The notes under the pieces were generated by a model. That model was not told the DNA's origin, made no database searches, and saw only the letters and a list, made by a program, of their open reading frames with translations. 64,000 nucleotides of DNA from Labrenzia sp. VG12. Its GTDB lineage: Bacteria; Pseudomonadota; Alphaproteobacteria; Rhizobiales; Stappiaceae. Shown here in pieces: positions 43,916-53,248 of this stretch. The stretch covers positions 3,038,001-3,102,000 of the forward strand of contig NZ_CP022529.1 of the NCBI RefSeq assembly GCF_002237595.1. Reading direction: 5' to 3'. The position numbers and the translations under genes are program-made. Position 1 is the first letter of the stretch; every line of letters begins with the position of its first letter.

Positions 43916-44782
43916 ATGGCTACCCAGCACTCCCGCTCCGCCGCCCGCATCATGATGGCGCCTGCTGTCATTCTGCTGCTCGGCTGGATGCTCATCCCGC
44001 TCACGATGACCCTGGTGTTCTCGTTCAAGAAATACCTGCCGCTGCGCGGCGGCGACCTCGGATGGGTGGGGTTCGACAACTATGTCCGCTTCGTCTCCTC
44101 CAGCGCCTTCTGGCCCAGCGTCCAGACGACCCTCGTCATCGTTGGCGGCGTGCTTGTCATCACCATTGTCTTCGGCGTCCTGCTGTCGATCCTGCTCGAC
44201 CAGCCCATGTGGGGCCAGGGCATCGTCCGCATTCTCGTGATCGCTCCGTTCTTCGTCATGCCGACGGTTTCCGCGCTTGTCTGGAAGAACATGTTCATGG
44301 ATCCCGTGAACGGCCTCTTCGCCCATTTGTGGAAAGCCTTCGGCGCCCAGCCGATCGAGTGGCTCAGCGATGCCTCGCTGTTTTCCATCATCCTGATCGT
44401 GTCCTGGCAGTGGCTCCCCTTTGCCACCCTGATCCTGCTGACCGCAATTCAGTCGCTCGACAGTGAGCAGCTGGAAGCCGCCGAAATGGACGGCGCGCCG
44501 CCGCTCGCCCGCTTCGCCTTCATCATCCTGCCGCACCTGTCGCGCGCCATCACCATTGTGGTGCTGATCCAGACGATCTTCCTGCTTGCGATCTTCGCGG
44601 AAATCTTCGTCACCACAAGCGGCGCATTCGGCACCAGAACCCTCACCTACCTGATCTTCCAGCGGGTTCTGGAAAGCCAGAATGTCGGTCTCGGATCGGC
44701 GGGCGGTGTCTACGCAATCATTCTCGCCAACATCGTTGCCATCTTCCTGATGCGCATCGTCGGCAAAAACCTGGACACCTGA
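43916..44782 (+). CDS. smoF: Sorbitol/mannitol ABC transporter permease (MalF type)
   Basis: A 288-residue permease; I chose the ATG at 43916 (MATQHSRSAARIMMAPAVIL) because the frame upstream of it covers the hairpin. Six hydrophobic helices are visible. The EAA loop is SLDSEQLEAAEMDGAPPLAR, continuing FAFIILPHLSRAI. It partners with smoG and the smoK ATPase. Confidence 0.9.
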   Translation: MATQHSRSAARIMMAPAVILLLGWMLIPLTMTLVFSFKKYLPLRGGDLGWVGFDNYVRFVSSSAFWPSVQTTLVIVGGVLVITIVFGVLLSILLDQPMWGQGIVRILVIAPFFVMPTVSALVWKNMFMDPVNGLFAHLWKAFGAQPIEWLSDASLFSIILIVSWQWLPFATLILLTAIQSLDSEQLEAAEMDGAPPLARFAFIILPHLSRAITIVVLIQTIFLLAIFAEIFVTTSGAFGTRTLTYLIFQRVLESQNVGLGSAGGVYAIILANIVAIFLMRIVGKNLDT

Positions 44783-44795
44783 GGAGGGACTGCAA

Positions 44796-45626
44796 ATGGC
44801 ACGCGCTGTTACCACCCGCCGCAAGACGATCAACACGATGGCCGCCTGGACCATCGGCCTCCTGATCTTCTTCCCGATCCTCTGGACCATCCTGACCAGC
44901 TTCAAGACGGAAGCCCAGGCGATCAACGACCCGCCGCTGTTCCTGTTCTTCGACTGGACCCTGGAGAACTACGCCATCGTCCAGGAACGCTCGGACTATA
45001 TGCGTTTCCTCTGGAACTCGGTGATCATTGCCGGCGGCTCAACCGTTCTTGGGCTGATCATTGCCGTCCCGGCAGCCTGGTCGATGGCCTTCGTGCCCTC
45101 CAAACGCACCAAGGACATCCTGATGTGGATGCTGTCCACCAAGATGCTGCCCGCCGTCGGCGTGCTTTATCCGATCTACCTTCTCTTCATTCAACTGGGC
45201 CTCCTGGATACCCGCGTCGGTCTGACCATCGTGATGATGCTGATCAATCTGCCGATCATCGTCTGGATGCTCTACACCTACTTCAAGGAAATCCCTGGCG
45301 AGATCCTGGAAGCGGCCCGGATGGACGGGGCGACGTTGAAAGAGGAAATTCTCTATATCCTCACGCCAATGGCCATTCCCGGAATTGCCTCCACGATGCT
45401 GCTCAACTTCATCCTGGCCTGGAACGAAGCGTTCTGGACCTTGAACCTGACGGCCGCCAAGGCCGCGCCCCTCACCGCATTCATTGCCAGCTATTCCAGC
45501 CCGGAAGGCCTTTTCTACGCCAAGCTCAGCGCCGCCTCGACCATGGCGATCGCGCCCATCCTGATCCTCGGATGGTTCAGCCAGAAACAGCTTGTGCGCG
45601 GCCTCACCTTCGGCGCGGTCAAATAG
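44796..45626 (+). CDS. smoG: Sorbitol/mannitol ABC transporter permease (MalG type)
   Basis: A 276-residue permease starting MARAVTTRRKTINTMAAWTI, with RBS GAGGAGGGA 13 bases after the smoF stop. The EAA loop is EIPGEILEAARMDGATLKEE. It ends with the family-typical QLVRGLTFGAVK. It forms the second half of the membrane pore. Confidence 0.92.
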   Translation: MARAVTTRRKTINTMAAWTIGLLIFFPILWTILTSFKTEAQAINDPPLFLFFDWTLENYAIVQERSDYMRFLWNSVIIAGGSTVLGLIIAVPAAWSMAFVPSKRTKDILMWMLSTKMLPAVGVLYPIYLLFIQLGLLDTRVGLTIVMMLINLPIIVWMLYTYFKEIPGEILEAARMDGATLKEEILYILTPMAIPGIASTMLLNFILAWNEAFWTLNLTAAKAAPLTAFIASYSSPEGLFYAKLSAASTMAIAPILILGWFSQKQLVRGLTFGAVK

Positions 45627-45636
45627 GAGACGGACC

Positions 45637-46637
<1,001 letters not shown>

Positions 46638-46641
<4 letters not shown>

Positions 46642-47411
46642 CGCGCCTGACCGGAAAATCCGCACTGATCACGGGCGCCGCCCGCGGCATCGGCAAGGCT
46701 TTTGCCGAACGTTATGTGGCCGAAGGCGCAACGGTCGCCATCGGCGATATCAATCTCGCCGGCGCGGAGGCGGCGGCCAGTGAACTCGGGCCGAATGCCT
46801 ATGCGGTCGAGCTCGATGTCACCGACCAGGCCTCCATCGACGCCGCGATCGGAGCCATCGAAGCCAGAACGGGAGGTCTCGACATCCTGATCAACAACGC
46901 GGCGCTGTTCGATCTTGCCCCTATCGTGGAGATCACCCGCGACAGCTACGATCGCCTGTTCAAGATCAATGTCGGCGGCACGTTGTTCATGCTGCAGGCC
47001 GCCGCCAGGTCCATGATCAAGCGGGGCCGGGGCGGCAAGATCATCAACATGGCGAGCCAGGCAGGCCGACGTGGCGAAGCACTTGTGGGCGTTTACTGTG
47101 CCACCAAGGCCGCCGTCATCAGCCTGACCCAGTCCGCAGGTCTCGACCTCATCAAACACGGCATCAACGTCAATGCCATCGCTCCCGGTGTGGTCGACGG
47201 CGAACACTGGGACGGCGTCGACGCACTCTTTGCCAAACATGAAGGCCTGCAACCCGGCGAAAAGAAAGCCGCCGTCGGCGCCGCCGTGCCATTCGGGCGC
47301 ATGGGCACCGCCGAGGACCTGACCGGCATGGCGGTTTTCCTGGCGAGTTCCGACGCCGATTACGTTGTCGCGCAGACCTACAACGTCGATGGCGGCAACT
47401 GGATGAGCTGA
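46638..47411 (+). CDS. smoS: Sorbitol dehydrogenase (SDR family)
   Basis: A 257-residue short-chain dehydrogenase starting MTRLTGKSALITGAARGIGK, with an ATGA overlap with smoK. The cofactor motif is TGAARGIG, with INNAALFDLAP and the catalytic VYCATKAAVIS (Tyr and Lys). SmoS of Rhodobacter oxidises D-glucitol to D-fructose, and galactitol to tagatose. It acts in the cytoplasm on what SmoEFGK imports. Confidence 0.9.
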
Positions 47412-47413
47412 CC

Positions 47414-48922
47414 ATGACCCAGAAACTCGACAAGACCGTGCTCGACACCCTTGAAGGCAACATTGCCAAGCCGTCCTATCGCCGGGACGACCTGTCACCC
47501 GGCATTCTCCATATCGGTGTCGGCAATTTTCACCGCGCCCATCAGGCGGTTTATCTGAACAGGCTCTTCGATCTCGGCGAAAGCCACGAATGGGCCATCG
47601 TCGGTGCCGGGTTGAAACCCTATGACACCGCCATGCGCGACCGGCTTGCCCCGCAGGACTGGCTGACAACCGTCGTCGAACTCGCCCCGGACGGGCTGAA
47701 CGCACTGGTCTGTGGCGCCATGATCGACTTCCTCGAAGTCGACCCGGCAAAGCTCGTGGCGCGTCTTTGCCAACCGGACATCCGCATCGTCTCGCTGACC
47801 ATCACCGAGGGTGGTTATTTCGTGGATCCGAACACGGGCGGTTTTGATGCGGCTCATCCTGAGATCCTCGCTGATCTACACCGCCCGGACGCCCCCAAAA
47901 CCGTTTTCGGAGCTCTTGTCTCTGCTCTCCTCAAACGGCGGGACAATGGTCTCGCCCCCTTCACCGTCATGTCCTGTGACAACCTGCCGGAAAACGGTCA
48001 CATCGCCCGACAAGCGGTTGCCAGTTTTGCGCGCGCACTATCCACCGAAGCTGGTGACTGGGTTGAAGAAAACGTCGCCTTTCCAAGCGGCATGGTCGAT
48101 TGCATCACTCCGGCCACCGGTGACAGGGAACGCCAGCTTGTCCGAGAAACCTTCGGTCTCACCGATGCGGCCCCCGTGGTCTGCGAACCGTTTCGCCAGT
48201 GGGTTCTGGAAGACAATTTCCCGACGGGCCGTCCGGCCCTGGAAAAAGTCGGCGTCGAGTTCGTCGAAGACGTTGCCCCATACGAGCTGATGAAGCTGCG
48301 CATCCTGAATGGCGGCCATGCGGCGATTGCCTATCCCGGGGCCCTTCTCGGACATCATTTCGTCCATGACGCAATGGCCGATCCGCTGATCCGGGCTTAT
48401 CTGAAGCGGCTCGAAGAACAGGAAATCCTGCCGACCGTTCCCGGCATTCCAGGTGTCAGCTTCGAAGCCTATCTTCAGACCGTGATGGAACGCTTTTCCA
48501 ATCCGGCCGTCGGCGATACCATTCCGCGCCTCTGCCTTGACGGTTCAAACCGCCAGCCGAAATTCATTCTACCGGCCATTCAGGATCGGCTGAACCGGAG
48601 CCTCTCCATCACGGGCCTCGCCCTTGAAACTGCGCTTTGGTGCCGCTACTGCCTGGGCAGAGACGAACAGGGCAACACGCATGTCATCGAGGACGAAAGC
48701 GCCGATCTGCTTCACGCCTGGGCCCGCAGCGTCTTCGAAGGAGATCCGGAACTGTCCACATTGCCAGAGCTGTTTGGCACACTTGCAACGCACGAAGCCT
48801 TCCTGAGGGCCTTCCGTCATGCAGTGGAAAGGATCAGGGCAAACGGCGTTGCCGCAACGCTCAAGAGCTACGTGGACGGTACTTTCTCCGCAGCTGCCCC
48901 GGATCAGAAAGCAACGGCCTAA
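47414..48922 (+). CDS. mtlK: Mannitol 2-dehydrogenase (polyol-specific long-chain dehydrogenase)
   Basis: A 502-residue NAD-dependent polyol dehydrogenase, two bases after smoS. The N-terminal Rossmann region contains IGVGNFHRAHQAVYLNRLFD, and the catalytic segment is KLRILNGGHAAIAYPGALLG with the essential lysine. It oxidises D-mannitol to D-fructose (and D-arabinitol to xylulose in relatives). No fructokinase follows within this window, so fructose must be phosphorylated by an enzyme encoded elsewhere. It closes the operon. Confidence 0.93.
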   Translation: MTQKLDKTVLDTLEGNIAKPSYRRDDLSPGILHIGVGNFHRAHQAVYLNRLFDLGESHEWAIVGAGLKPYDTAMRDRLAPQDWLTTVVELAPDGLNALVCGAMIDFLEVDPAKLVARLCQPDIRIVSLTITEGGYFVDPNTGGFDAAHPEILADLHRPDAPKTVFGALVSALLKRRDNGLAPFTVMSCDNLPENGHIARQAVASFARALSTEAGDWVEENVAFPSGMVDCITPATGDRERQLVRETFGLTDAAPVVCEPFRQWVLEDNFPTGRPALEKVGVEFVEDVAPYELMKLRILNGGHAAIAYPGALLGHHFVHDAMADPLIRAYLKRLEEQEILPTVPGIPGVSFEAYLQTVMERFSNPAVGDTIPRLCLDGSNRQPKFILPAIQDRLNRSLSITGLALETALWCRYCLGRDEQGNTHVIEDESADLLHAWARSVFEGDPELSTLPELFGTLATHEAFLRAFRHAVERIRANGVAATLKSYVDGTFSAAAPDQKATA

Positions 48923-49034
48923 ACGCACAAGATAATCGTGTTTGAACCAAACCTGATTTGCGCATTTGCCGAAGCAGCGCGCCGAGGAAAGCCTGCATCG
49001 TCTGGCAAATTGCCGGTCAAGTGAACGGGCCCGG

Positions 49035-49859
49035 TCACTCGCCTTCCATCGGCACAATCACCGGTCGCGCGCGCGTGTGCGGGATGATTTCAAGCGGGAA
49101 ATCATAGGCCTTTGACAGGAGTTCGGGCTGCATCACCTCATCCCGTGTCCCGAAGGCAAGCCGTTCACCGTTCCGCATGACCAGCACCGTGTCGGCAAAG
49201 GCGGCTGTCAGGTTGAGGTCGTGCATGACGGCGACAACTCCGCCGCCTTTGGCTGCATAGGCCGCCGCCAGACGCATGATCTGGTACTGGTGCTTGATGT
49301 CGAGGCTGGAGACCGGTTCGTCGAGAAACAGCCAGCGCGGAGGTCCATCGGCCGGCACAGGGTCCCAGACCTGGCACAGCACGCGGGCCAGCTGAACGCG
49401 CTGCTGCTCACCGCCGGACAGGTCCTGGTAGGTACGACCTTCAAATCCGGCAAGCCCGACCCGGCCAAGCGCCTCGGCGATCCGGCGGGATCTTTCCTGC
49501 CGTCCGCGACGGCGGTCGATCAGCCCGAGACCGACCACTTCCGAGACATTGAGCGGAAAGGAGATCTGACTTGCCTGTGGCAAGACGCCCCTGAGTTCGG
49601 CCTGAAACTCCGGCGCTAGACCGCTGACCTCCAGCCCGGCCAGCCGGATCGCACCGGCATAGGGCATCTCTCCTGTCATCGCCCGCATCAAGGTGGTTTT
49701 GCCCGAACCGCTCGGACCGATGATCGCCAGAAGTTCACCGGCCCCGGCATGAAACGAGACGTCCTTGACGATCTGCGTCCTGCCAACGGATACCGAAGCC
49801 CGGTCAACCACAAGATCGGATGTCAGGGACACGCCTTCTGAAACGGGTTGATAAAGCAT
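49035..49859 (-). CDS. hmuV: Heme ABC transporter ATP-binding protein
   Basis: A 274-residue ATPase; ATG 49859 has GAGGAGG at good spacing, better than the GTG three bases before. Walker A is GPSGSGKTT, the signature LSGGEQQRV and Walker B LFLDEPVSSLDIKHQ. The sequence following (AYAAKGGGVVAVMHDLNLTA) is typical of FecE/HmuV-type importers. It energises the HmuU permease, and the gene lies last in the hmuSTUV operon. Confidence 0.92.
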   Translation of the reverse strand: MLYQPVSEGVSLTSDLVVDRASVSVGRTQIVKDVSFHAGAGELLAIIGPSGSGKTTLMRAMTGEMPYAGAIRLAGLEVSGLAPEFQAELRGVLPQASQISFPLNVSEVVGLGLIDRRRGRQERSRRIAEALGRVGLAGFEGRTYQDLSGGEQQRVQLARVLCQVWDPVPADGPPRWLFLDEPVSSLDIKHQYQIMRLAAAYAAKGGGVVAVMHDLNLTAAFADTVLVMRNGERLAFGTRDEVMQPELLSKAYDFPLEIIPHTRARPVIVPMEGE

Positions 49860-49869
49860 CACGTCCTCC

Positions 49870-51003
49870 TCAAAGGCCCATCAGCCCGCGCTTGCGCAGC
49901 AGGATCCACAAGAAGAATGGCGCACCGGCAAAGGCGGTGATGATGCCGATCGGCATTTCGGCCGGGGCCACAATCGTTCGGGCCAGCGTATCGGCGGCAA
50001 TCAGGAGGCACGCTCCCAACAGCGCCGAGGCCGGCAGCAGATAGCGATGATCCGGCCCGATGGTCAGGCGCAGGAGATGCGGCACCACGATGCCGACAAA
50101 CCCGATGCCGCCACTGACGGCAACCGATGCGCCTGTCGCTGCGGCGACGAGGACAATGCTGAGATTCTTCAGGCGCTGAACCCGAATACCGATATGGCTG
50201 GCAGCCGCTTCACCAAGTGTCAGGGCGTTGAGCCCTCTGGCAAGGAGCGGCACGCAGACCAGCATGGCCAGGATGATCGGTGCCGCGGACAGGACCTTTT
50301 CCCAGTTAGACCCGGCGAGAGAGCCAAGTCCCCAGAACTGGAGGTCGCGCAATTGCTGGTCATCGGCCGCGTAGACCAGGAGCCCGGTGACCGCACCCGT
50401 CAGGGCACCGAGGGCAATACCGGCAAGCAGCAAGGTCGCAACGGAGGTGACGCCACCCCGCGTGCCGATCCGGTAAAGCAGCAAGGTGGTGATCAGACCG
50501 CCGACAAAGGCGGCAAGCGGAACCGCATAGATCCCGAGCAAGGCCATGGCCGGTGCCAGAGCCGCATTGCCCAGGACGATGAAGAGCGCCGCGCCGAGAC
50601 CGGCGCCAGCGGAAACCCCCACGATCCCCGGGTCCGCCAGCGGGTTTCGGAAGAGCCCCTGCATGACCGCGCCGGAAACAGCCAGAGCCGCACCGACCAG
50701 AGCGCCGAGCACCACGCGTGGCAACCGGATGTCCATGATCACGATCCAGTCGCGGATCGAAATACCCACCGGCACGCCGTCTGCACCCGCAAGCACATGA
50801 CCGGGCAACCGCTGCACCACGTCCAGGACCGGAACGGAGATCGGCCCGGTCGCAAGGCTGCCCAGCATGACCAGGATCGTGGTCAGCGCCAGCCCCCCGA
50901 TCACCAGACGCGCAAGGGGCTCCCGGTTCCCTGCCGCGGCCCGGTGCAACACGCTCCAGACCGGCGGCTGCGGCAGGCGTTGTGGTGCCGTTGTCTCGCT
51001 CAT
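49870..51003 (-). CDS. hmuU: Heme ABC transporter permease
   Basis: A 377-residue FecCD-family permease starting MSETTAPQRLPQPPVWSVLH. About ten hydrophobic helices are visible; family motifs include RLPRVVLGALVGAALAVSGA, FRNPLADPGIVGVSAGAGLG and IGFVGIVVPHLLRL. It transports heme across the inner membrane. RBS AGGAG lies upstream of the start, near the hmuT stop. Confidence 0.92.
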   Translation of the reverse strand: MSETTAPQRLPQPPVWSVLHRAAAGNREPLARLVIGGLALTTILVMLGSLATGPISVPVLDVVQRLPGHVLAGADGVPVGISIRDWIVIMDIRLPRVVLGALVGAALAVSGAVMQGLFRNPLADPGIVGVSAGAGLGAALFIVLGNAALAPAMALLGIYAVPLAAFVGGLITTLLLYRIGTRGGVTSVATLLLAGIALGALTGAVTGLLVYAADDQQLRDLQFWGLGSLAGSNWEKVLSAAPIILAMLVCVPLLARGLNALTLGEAAASHIGIRVQRLKNLSIVLVAAATGASVAVSGGIGFVGIVVPHLLRLTIGPDHRYLLPASALLGACLLIAADTLARTIVAPAEMPIGIITAFAGAPFFLWILLRKRGLMGL

Positions 51004-51010
51004 CGGCCCG

Positions 51011-51907
51011 TCAGCTCCTGATCGCGGCGAGCTGCCGGGCAAGGTCGCGGATGGCTTCCGCGGTGCGTGGTCCGAAGCCGAGCAGATACTGACCGCCCAT
51101 CTTGATCAACCGGTTGTTCTTGCCGGCCGGGGTCTGGGAAAGGGCGGGATGGGTGAACAGGTCGTCGGCAGTCGCACCATGATCGCCGGTCCGGTCCATC
51201 ATCAGCACCACGTCAGGCGCAGCGCTCAGGATCGCCTCATCGCTGAGCTGCTTGTATCCGGGAAAATCAGCGACAGCGTTTTCCGCACCGGCCAGATGCA
51301 GAATGCCGTCCGCAGCCGTGTCCCGGCCGGAAGCCAGAATACGGCCGCCCTTGGTCGACAGGATGAACAGCACCCGGACACCGCGTGCCTTGCCGGCAGC
51401 CTCCTTCTGGGCAGCCGCAAGATCGGCTTCCAGGCGTTCCGCCAGAGCCTCGGCCTTGTCGGCCGCATCAAGGGCTGCGCCGACGGCCCGCACCTTGTTG
51501 ACGATCCCTTCCGCCGTGAACGCCTCCGGCACGTCCGCAATGGCAATACCGGACTTTTTCAGAACATCGACGGTTTCCTGCGGACCGCTGCCTTCCAGCA
51601 TCAACAGGAGATCCGGATCGACAGACAGAACCCCTTCCGGCGACAGGGCCCTGATATAGCCGACATCCGGCAGCCGGCCGGCGGCTTCCGGGTGAATGCT
51701 GGTCGTGTCGCGCGCAATCAGCCGGTCCTGTTCACCGAGCGCGAAGACGATTTCCGTCACCGACCCGCCAATGGCAACGATGCGCGTGGCGTCCACCCCT
51801 GCGGAGGTCTCCGCCAGAAGCGAGCGCGCCGGCGTGATCAGCGCGGCGACCGTCAGCGTGAGCGCAGCAGCAAGGCTGCAAACCCGGTTACGAAGGAGGC
51901 TGTTCAT
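51011..51907 (-). CDS. hmuT: Periplasmic heme-binding protein
   Basis: A 298-residue exported binding protein of the TroA-like fold. The signal is MNSLLRNRVCSLAAALTLTV, ending near LLAETS. It contains IVAIGGSVTEIVFALGEQDR, then GYIRALSPEGVLSVDPDLLL and ALSQTPAGKNNRLIKMGGQY, typical for HmuT; the conserved tyrosine in LPDVGYIRALSPE is the likely heme ligand. The start overlaps the hmuS stop by four bases. Confidence 0.92.
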   Translation of the reverse strand: MNSLLRNRVCSLAAALTLTVAALITPARSLLAETSAGVDATRIVAIGGSVTEIVFALGEQDRLIARDTTSIHPEAAGRLPDVGYIRALSPEGVLSVDPDLLLMLEGSGPQETVDVLKKSGIAIADVPEAFTAEGIVNKVRAVGAALDAADKAEALAERLEADLAAAQKEAAGKARGVRVLFILSTKGGRILASGRDTAADGILHLAGAENAVADFPGYKQLSDEAILSAAPDVVLMMDRTGDHGATADDLFTHPALSQTPAGKNNRLIKMGGQYLLGFGPRTAEAIRDLARQLAAIRS

Positions 51908-52992
51908 TCTGCCGCTCCCAACTGGATGGCCCGGTCGAGTTTCGGCAGGTTCTCGGCCAGCCCGCGCCAGTCGGCACGCTCGCGATTGCCTTCGCCGCGC
52001 ACGCCGAAGAACTGGATGATCTGCTGGCCGTCGCTGTCATAGGCCTCGATCGAGGTGACGTGACCGACATCGGCCGGCTTGCGCACGGCCCAGACCTCAT
52101 AAATGTGGTCGGTTCTGAGATGCAGATGAAACGCCGGATCCATGACGTTGATCCAGGGTCCCTTGTCCATCACGGTTGAAATCGCGCCGGAATGGATCTG
52201 GATGCAGCCACGGTTGCCGACAAAACACATGATGGGAATGCCTTCCGATGCGGCCAGCCGCAACAGGGCCGGAACGGAACCCCGATCAAGCGGCCAGGCC
52301 CAGGCCTCTCCGGCCAGTTCAAAGGCGCTGACCCTGTCGATGTCGAGATCCTTCAGCAGCCCGTGGAACTGATGCGGGTCGGTCATTCCCTGCCAGCGTT
52401 CGCGCAGCGTCTCCTGGACCCCGTCAGACGGCAGCTTGCGGGTGAACGGTTCGGCGTCGGTTACATCCGGCAGAACGTCAGGGGTCTGGTCGTCGAGCAG
52501 CAGGGTCTCGACAAGTGCTGTCCAGGCGGCCAGGTCCGTCGCCGGGCGCGCATGGATTTTCTGCACCGCATCGCCATGGGCGTCGAAGAACTGAAGCGAC
52601 CGTCGCACGTCCTTGCCGTCGTCTTTTTCGACCGCATAGCCATGCACCCAGTTTGCCGGGAACATGCGTGTGTCGATCTGTTCGCCCAGCATCAGCGCCG
52701 CGCGCTTGCCGTTCACGAATTTCTCGAAAGGACCGATCTTTTCAAGAACCGCGCTTTCGTTCCGGGTCAGTGCCATCACCTCGCCGACCCTTTGCAGTCC
52801 TGAAAACAGGGCCTCGAAATCGGGCGCGATTCGCCGGGCGCCATGGCCGACAAGACTGGCAACGAACTCGGCCTCGGAGATGCCCAGCAGCCGCGCCAGG
52901 TCGCGCTCGCGCATCTTCGGATTCTGCTCCCGCGCCTGACGAATGTCAGCGGCACCTGGCCTGGTTTCAGCGGCAATCTGTTCGGCTTTCAT
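51904..52992 (-). CDS. hmuS: Hemin-degrading / heme-handling protein HmuS
   Basis: A 362-residue cytosolic protein of the HemS/HmuS family, made of two similar halves. The start is chosen at MKAEQIAAETRPGAADIRQA. Recognisable segments are FVGNRGCIQIHSGAISTVMD, MDPAFHLHLRTDHIYEVWAV (histidines near heme) and IQFFGVRGEGNRERADWRGL. It receives heme delivered by HmuTUV and releases or degrades it for iron. It is the first gene of the operon, facing the iron control region. Confidence 0.92.
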   Translation of the reverse strand: MKAEQIAAETRPGAADIRQAREQNPKMRERDLARLLGISEAEFVASLVGHGARRIAPDFEALFSGLQRVGEVMALTRNESAVLEKIGPFEKFVNGKRAALMLGEQIDTRMFPANWVHGYAVEKDDGKDVRRSLQFFDAHGDAVQKIHARPATDLAAWTALVETLLLDDQTPDVLPDVTDAEPFTRKLPSDGVQETLRERWQGMTDPHQFHGLLKDLDIDRVSAFELAGEAWAWPLDRGSVPALLRLAASEGIPIMCFVGNRGCIQIHSGAISTVMDKGPWINVMDPAFHLHLRTDHIYEVWAVRKPADVGHVTSIEAYDSDGQQIIQFFGVRGEGNRERADWRGLAENLPKLDRAIQLGAAE

Positions 52993-53078
52993 GGGTCCTG
53001 CCCTCAAGGTCTGTGGCTCGTATCGGGAAAGCGACGCGCTCAGCCTCGTTTCGCTAAATGCCTGAGACTGCGAGATAA

Positions 53079-53095
53079 TTTTGAACTCTTCTAAA
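53079..53095. promoter_or_regulatory. Irr-type iron control element (ICE box)
   Basis: TTTTGAA-CTC-TTCTAAA is a 7-3-7 inverted repeat with one mismatch and fits the alphaproteobacterial Irr box (TTTAGAA-N3-TTCTAAA). It lies between the divergent hmuS and receptor genes, 87 bases before hmuS. Confidence 0.75.
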
Positions 53096-53130
53096 GAGGC
53101 AAAATCTCTTCGCGACCGCGATCTAATACT

Positions 53131-53145
53131 TGACTCCTATACTCA
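53131..53145. promoter_or_regulatory. RirA-type iron-responsive box, first copy
   Basis: TGACTCCTATACTCA fits TGA-N9-TCA, the IRO box bound by RirA in rhizobia and relatives. It is followed by TGTTT, as is the second copy. Confidence 0.65.
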
Positions 53146-53168
53146 TGTTTCATTATCACCGCAATACC

Positions 53169-53183
53169 TGAGTCACTGACTCA
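53169..53183. promoter_or_regulatory. RirA-type iron-responsive box, second copy
   Basis: TGAGTCACTGACTCA is a perfect 7-1-7 palindrome matching TGA-N9-TCA. It lies 66 bases before the receptor start and shares the following TGTTT with the first copy, 38 bases upstream. Confidence 0.75.
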
Positions 53184-53248
53184 TGTTTAAAACGCTGTTT
53201 GAGAGGCAGCGGTCAGGACGCGATCAACGCGCACTCTTGGAGAATTTA

